This document shows positions 4,313 through 6,378 of a stretch of DNA of 6,378 bases, piece by piece (position 1 is the first letter of the stretch; every line of letters starts with the position of its first letter). A program made the translations under genes and the position numbers. The notes below the pieces were generated by a model that was given only the letters and a program-made list of their open reading frames with translations, ran no database searches and had not been told where the DNA came from. Origin of the DNA: Micrococcales bacterium (GTDB lineage Bacteria; Actinomycetota; Actinomycetes; Actinomycetales; Cellulomonadaceae); NCBI GenBank assembly GCA_009783975.1, contig WRCL01000117.1:1-6378 (forward strand). Reading direction: 5' to 3'.

Positions 4313-6112
4313 CTACGACGGCGGATACCCGGGGACGTCGGTGCTCACCGTGAGGATCTTGCCGTTCTTGTCGGCCCGGATCCACGGGTGGTAGTAGTCG
4401 TTGCGTGTGCCGAGCTGGAACACCAAGGTGGTTTTCGACAGCAGGTAGACCTGGACGTTGATGTTGTTCGGTTCGTCGACCCCGGTCAGCTGCGGCACCT
4501 GGTCGGCGAGCTTCTCAGCAAGCGTCCAGTCCACCCCAGCCGCGTCGAACACCTCCTCAGGCTTTGGCTGGATGGTCGCTGCCTGGTGCGTGACCTTCCC
4601 GTTCCGCCATGTGTACCGGTCGAACGTCGATGCCCCGGGCGCAGTGCGTGCCGTGGCGACCACATAGTCGGTGAACATGTTGATCCGGGTGAACTCGGTG
4701 CCGCCGGTCGCCTCGTACAGGTCGGCCAAGATCTCCTCGACACGTGCCGCCGAGTACGTCGCTGCGTCGGCTGCGCTGGTGCCCGTCCCACCTTGGGTCG
4801 TCCCGTCCTGGGTCGTCCCGCGGTCGTCTGCCTGCGAGCGCCACGGAGCGTTCTCCCAGGTCAGCACGAACGGGAGCGCGAGCAGCACGCACGCGAAGAC
4901 CGGGCCGAACAACGCCCACCCCCACCCTGCGAACCCGACGCGCGGCAGCTCGCGCCGCCCGACGTCGACGCCGATGACCGCCCGGGGGTACTGCGCGTGG
5001 GTGTTGCCCGGGGCAGCGTCGACGGCCGTGCGCGGAAACTGGGCATAGGTGTTGCCTGGCGCGTCAGCAACCGTCCGGGGGAGCTGGGCCTGGGTGCTGC
5101 CCGGCGGGGCGACGACGGGTGTGCGCGCGGGGCGGACGGCGGGAAGGTTCGCCGTCATCCGCCCGGCGGCGGCGTTGGCCAGCGCGACCTGCGCCTGGCC
5201 CAGGTCAGCGCGTCCGCGCGGGTCTGGGCAGCACAACGCCTGGATCACGGTGGTGACCTGGTCGCCCAGCGGTCCGCTGGGAAGCCCCGGCGGCAGCCAC
5301 TCAGGCCCGTGCTGGGGACCAGGCGGTGCACCAGTGAGCATCCACGCCAGCAGCGAACCCAGGTACCACGCGTCGGTGTACCGCCCGACCGACGGGTCGC
5401 CGGCGAGCATCTCCGGCGGCAAGGAGAACCCCCGGTTGCCGATGAGCTGGGTGTACGTCGAGGTCTGGTCTGCGGCGATCCCGTGGGCGATCCCCCAGTC
5501 GGCGAGCAACAACCGTCCGTGCTCGTCGACCAGGACGTTGTTCGGGGTGATGTCGCGGTGGACGATCCCCAGGTCCTGGTGGACCGAGCAGACGGTGGCC
5601 AGCAACGGCACGAACGCACGCAGGACGACAGCCGGCTGGCGCGAACCCACCGGCACCGCCTTGGCCCACCCGTTGAGGTCGTTGGGGCACCACGCCATGA
5701 TGTCGCACCACAGCTCGTACTCGGCCTGGGGGGCCGTGGTCGGCATATCAGCACCTGGCACGACGAGGACGAACGACTCGTGCACCGGCAGCACCGCCGG
5801 GAACCGCTGCGGCTGGGCCCGCGCCGCCTCAGCGACCGTCGTCATGTTGACCAGGCGTTCCATCTGCCGGGCCTTCTCAGAGTCCGACGAGACCGCCTGC
5901 ACCCGCAACGCCAGCGACGTGCCGGCCTGGTCCACCGCCCGGGCGACCGCCGCCTGCCCGCCGTGCATGACCGGCAGCAGCACCTGCACCGCACGTGACT
6001 GCTCGCTGGACACGCGCAGCAGCCCACCGCGGCTGAGCGAGACCAGCGACCCCTGCACCACCGACCCGTGCTTGTGCTGCAGCCACTGAGACAGCACATC
6101 CCCGGACGTCAC
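4313..6112 (-). CDS. Single-pass membrane Ser/Thr kinase-like protein with extracytoplasmic domain
   Basis: A 599-residue protein from GTG 6112. The kinase fold spans about 43-320. The catalytic loop VHRDITPNNVLV (His185, Asp187, Asn192), the metal-binding DWG (Asp205), the PPE motif (Glu234) and TDAWYLGSLLAWML (Asp247) are all present. The N-lobe is unusual: HGGQAAV (50-56) stands where the glycine loop should be, and LALRVQ places Arg70 at the position of the ATP-anchoring lysine. A repeat-containing linker (about 318-397), a membrane segment (399-419), a Thr/Gly/Gln-rich tether (about 430-448) and a 150-residue C-terminal domain outside the membrane follow. I do not recognise that last domain; it could be a sensor. 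The layout is that of PknB-like receptors. The start is uncertain: the frame is open to ATG 6238, but that would overlap the divergent fic start, whereas GTG 6112 has a TACGAT box 6 nt upstream. Kinase-like fold is sure; catalytic activity is not. Confidence 0.85.
   Translation of the reverse strand: MTSGDVLSQWLQHKHGSVVQGSLVSLSRGGLLRVSSEQSRAVQVLLPVMHGGQAAVARAVDQAGTSLALRVQAVSSDSEKARQMERLVNMTTVAEAARAQPQRFPAVLPVHESFVLVVPGADMPTTAPQAEYELWCDIMAWCPNDLNGWAKAVPVGSRQPAVVLRAFVPLLATVCSVHQDLGIVHRDITPNNVLVDEHGRLLLADWGIAHGIAADQTSTYTQLIGNRGFSLPPEMLAGDPSVGRYTDAWYLGSLLAWMLTGAPPGPQHGPEWLPPGLPSGPLGDQVTTVIQALCCPDPRGRADLGQAQVALANAAAGRMTANLPAVRPARTPVVAPPGSTQAQLPRTVADAPGNTYAQFPRTAVDAAPGNTHAQYPRAVIGVDVGRRELPRVGFAGWGWALFGPVFACVLLALPFVLTWENAPWRSQADDRGTTQDGTTQGGTGTSAADAATYSAARVEEILADLYEATGGTEFTRINMFTDYVVATARTAPGASTFDRYTWRNGKVTHQAATIQPKPEEVFDAAGVDWTLAEKLADQVPQLTGVDEPNNINVQVYLLSKTTLVFQLGTRNDYYHPWIRADKNGKILTVSTDVPGYPPS
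4793..4820 (-). repeat. Short 15-nt tandem repeat in kinase extracytoplasmic tether
   Basis: TGGGTCGTCCCG occurs twice, 15 nt apart, encoding GTTQ-DGTTQ-GG just outside the membrane segment. It is a low-complexity flexible tether and likely varies in copy number among relatives. Confidence 0.6.
4964..5104 (-). repeat. Three imperfect 15-16-codon tandem repeats in the kinase linker
   Basis: In the linker between kinase domain and membrane segment the pattern PGxTxAQxPR occurs three times in succession: PGSTQAQLPR, PGNTYAQFPR and PGNTHAQYPR, each followed by a short Ala/Val/Asp-rich spacer. The DNA repeats too, so this looks like a tandem duplication. The conserved Thr and Arg make each unit a plausible phosphorylation or docking site, which is a guess. 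Confidence 0.8.
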
Positions 6113-6118
6113 CGCCCC

Positions 6119-6124
6119 ATCGTA
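6119..6124 (-). promoter_or_regulatory. Candidate -10 box, leaderless kinase-like transcript
   Basis: On the minus strand TACGAT ends exactly 6 nt before GTG 6112, the same geometry as at the reductase gene. There is no good ribosome binding site before this GTG other than GGGG, and no clear -35. The box supports GTG 6112 over the longer frame. Confidence 0.35.
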
Positions 6125-6168
6125 GAGCCGGTATGTCGCTTCTGGTCCGCTTTTGCCCCAGCCGCACC

Positions 6169-6186
6169 CCGGCGGCACAACGCCGG
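6169..6186. promoter_or_regulatory. GC inverted repeat between divergent kinase-like and fic genes
   Basis: CCGGCG (6169-6174) and CGCCGG (6181-6186) pair around GCACAA, in the 113-nt divergent gap. A possible -10 for the fic gene, TAAGGT, lies just after it at 6194-6199, so a protein bound here could act on both genes. GC-only repeats of this length are common in such DNA. Confidence 0.3.
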
Positions 6187-6225
6187 CGCCCAGTAAGGTG
6201 GTCGCCGGAGGAGCGGAGGCCTGTG

Positions 6226-6378
6226 ATGATCCCGGCATTCTTCACCGACCAGCCCACGTGGTTGGACAAGGTCGGGCAGATCTATGCGTCGTTGGAACGG
6301 GTCAAGATCAGCGAAGAACGCGCCGGGAACCTTGTGCGGCTGCGCCGGGCGAACCGGATCGCCTCGGTCCACTCGTCC
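6226..6378 (+). CDS. Fic-family protein, N-terminal end (3' part outside window)
   Basis: The frame opens at ATG 6226 with GGAGG at 6215-6219, 6 nt upstream, and stays open for 51 codons to the window edge. GTG at 6223 is a less likely start. After MIPAFFTDQPTWLDKVGQIY comes a helical, charged segment and then LRRANRIASVHSS. In many Fic proteins the N-terminal helical region reads L(R/K)RxNRIRT(I/V)(H/Q)xSLAIEGNTL, where the following SxxxE(G/N)N-type helix can inhibit the active site; the match runs exactly up to the edge. Fic enzymes usually transfer AMP to a target hydroxyl through an HPFxxGNGR motif, which would lie outside the window. The call therefore rests on one motif. It diverges from the kinase-like gene with 113 nt between starts. 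Confidence 0.65.
   Translation, partial: MIPAFFTDQPTWLDKVGQIYASLERVKISEERAGNLVRLRRANRIASVHSS

Noticed and set aside
4388..5998. A 536-codon open frame on the plus strand opposite the kinase-like gene
   Set aside because: It is rich in Arg, Pro and His with no recognisable domain, has no ribosome binding site, and mirrors the G/C-rich third positions of a gene with clear kinase motifs on the other strand.
6113..6238. A 42-residue N-terminal extension of the kinase-like protein to ATG 6238
   Set aside because: It would overlap the start of the divergent fic gene, has no ribosome binding site, and encodes Pro/Gly/Ala-rich residues without protein character.

Overview
The window is GC-rich DNA with a strong preference for G or C at third codon positions, GTG starts and several actinobacterial protein families. 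A high-GC actinobacterium fits best, possibly near the Cellulomonas group of the Micrococcales; that placement is inferred from sequence style alone. I see no rRNA, tRNA, CRISPR array, phage gene or intact transposase.

Layout. (1) 1-285, plus strand: the last 94 codons of a DUF4032-type protein. (2) 286-937: a decayed stretch. It holds a 26-codon ORF joined by an ATGA overlap to a broken PIN-domain (VapC-like) reading frame. That frame is cut by a perfect 31-bp inverted repeat with a 4-nt loop (500-565). The rest of the stretch has no recognisable gene. (3) 938-2716, minus strand: a secreted lipoprotein of unknown function (938-1585) preceded by an aldo/keto reductase (1790-2716). (4) 2717-2954: a divergent intergenic region carrying a second perfect 31-bp inverted repeat (2776-2845, 8-nt loop), built from a 10-mer present four times. 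(5) 2955-4295, plus strand: a multi-spanning membrane protein with a C-terminal triacylglycerol-lipase-like alpha/beta hydrolase domain. (6) 4313-6112, minus strand and convergent with the lipase: a single-pass membrane protein with a Ser/Thr-kinase-like domain whose ATP-anchoring lysine appears to be arginine, a repeat-containing linker and an extracytoplasmic C-terminal domain. (7) 6226 to the right edge, plus strand and divergent from the kinase: the start of a Fic-family protein.

How the parts relate. The genes do not form one operon. They alternate in strand, and only the reductase and the lipoprotein are co-directional, 204 nt apart. The most distinctive material is the pair of unrelated perfect 31-bp hairpins, the toxin-gene remnant, and the divergent pair of a kinase-like receptor and a Fic protein, two protein families that modify or bind other proteins. 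The reductase and the kinase both show a TANNNT box exactly 6 nt before the chosen start codon, which suggests leaderless transcripts. I did not find a convincing complete new multi-gene system in this window.
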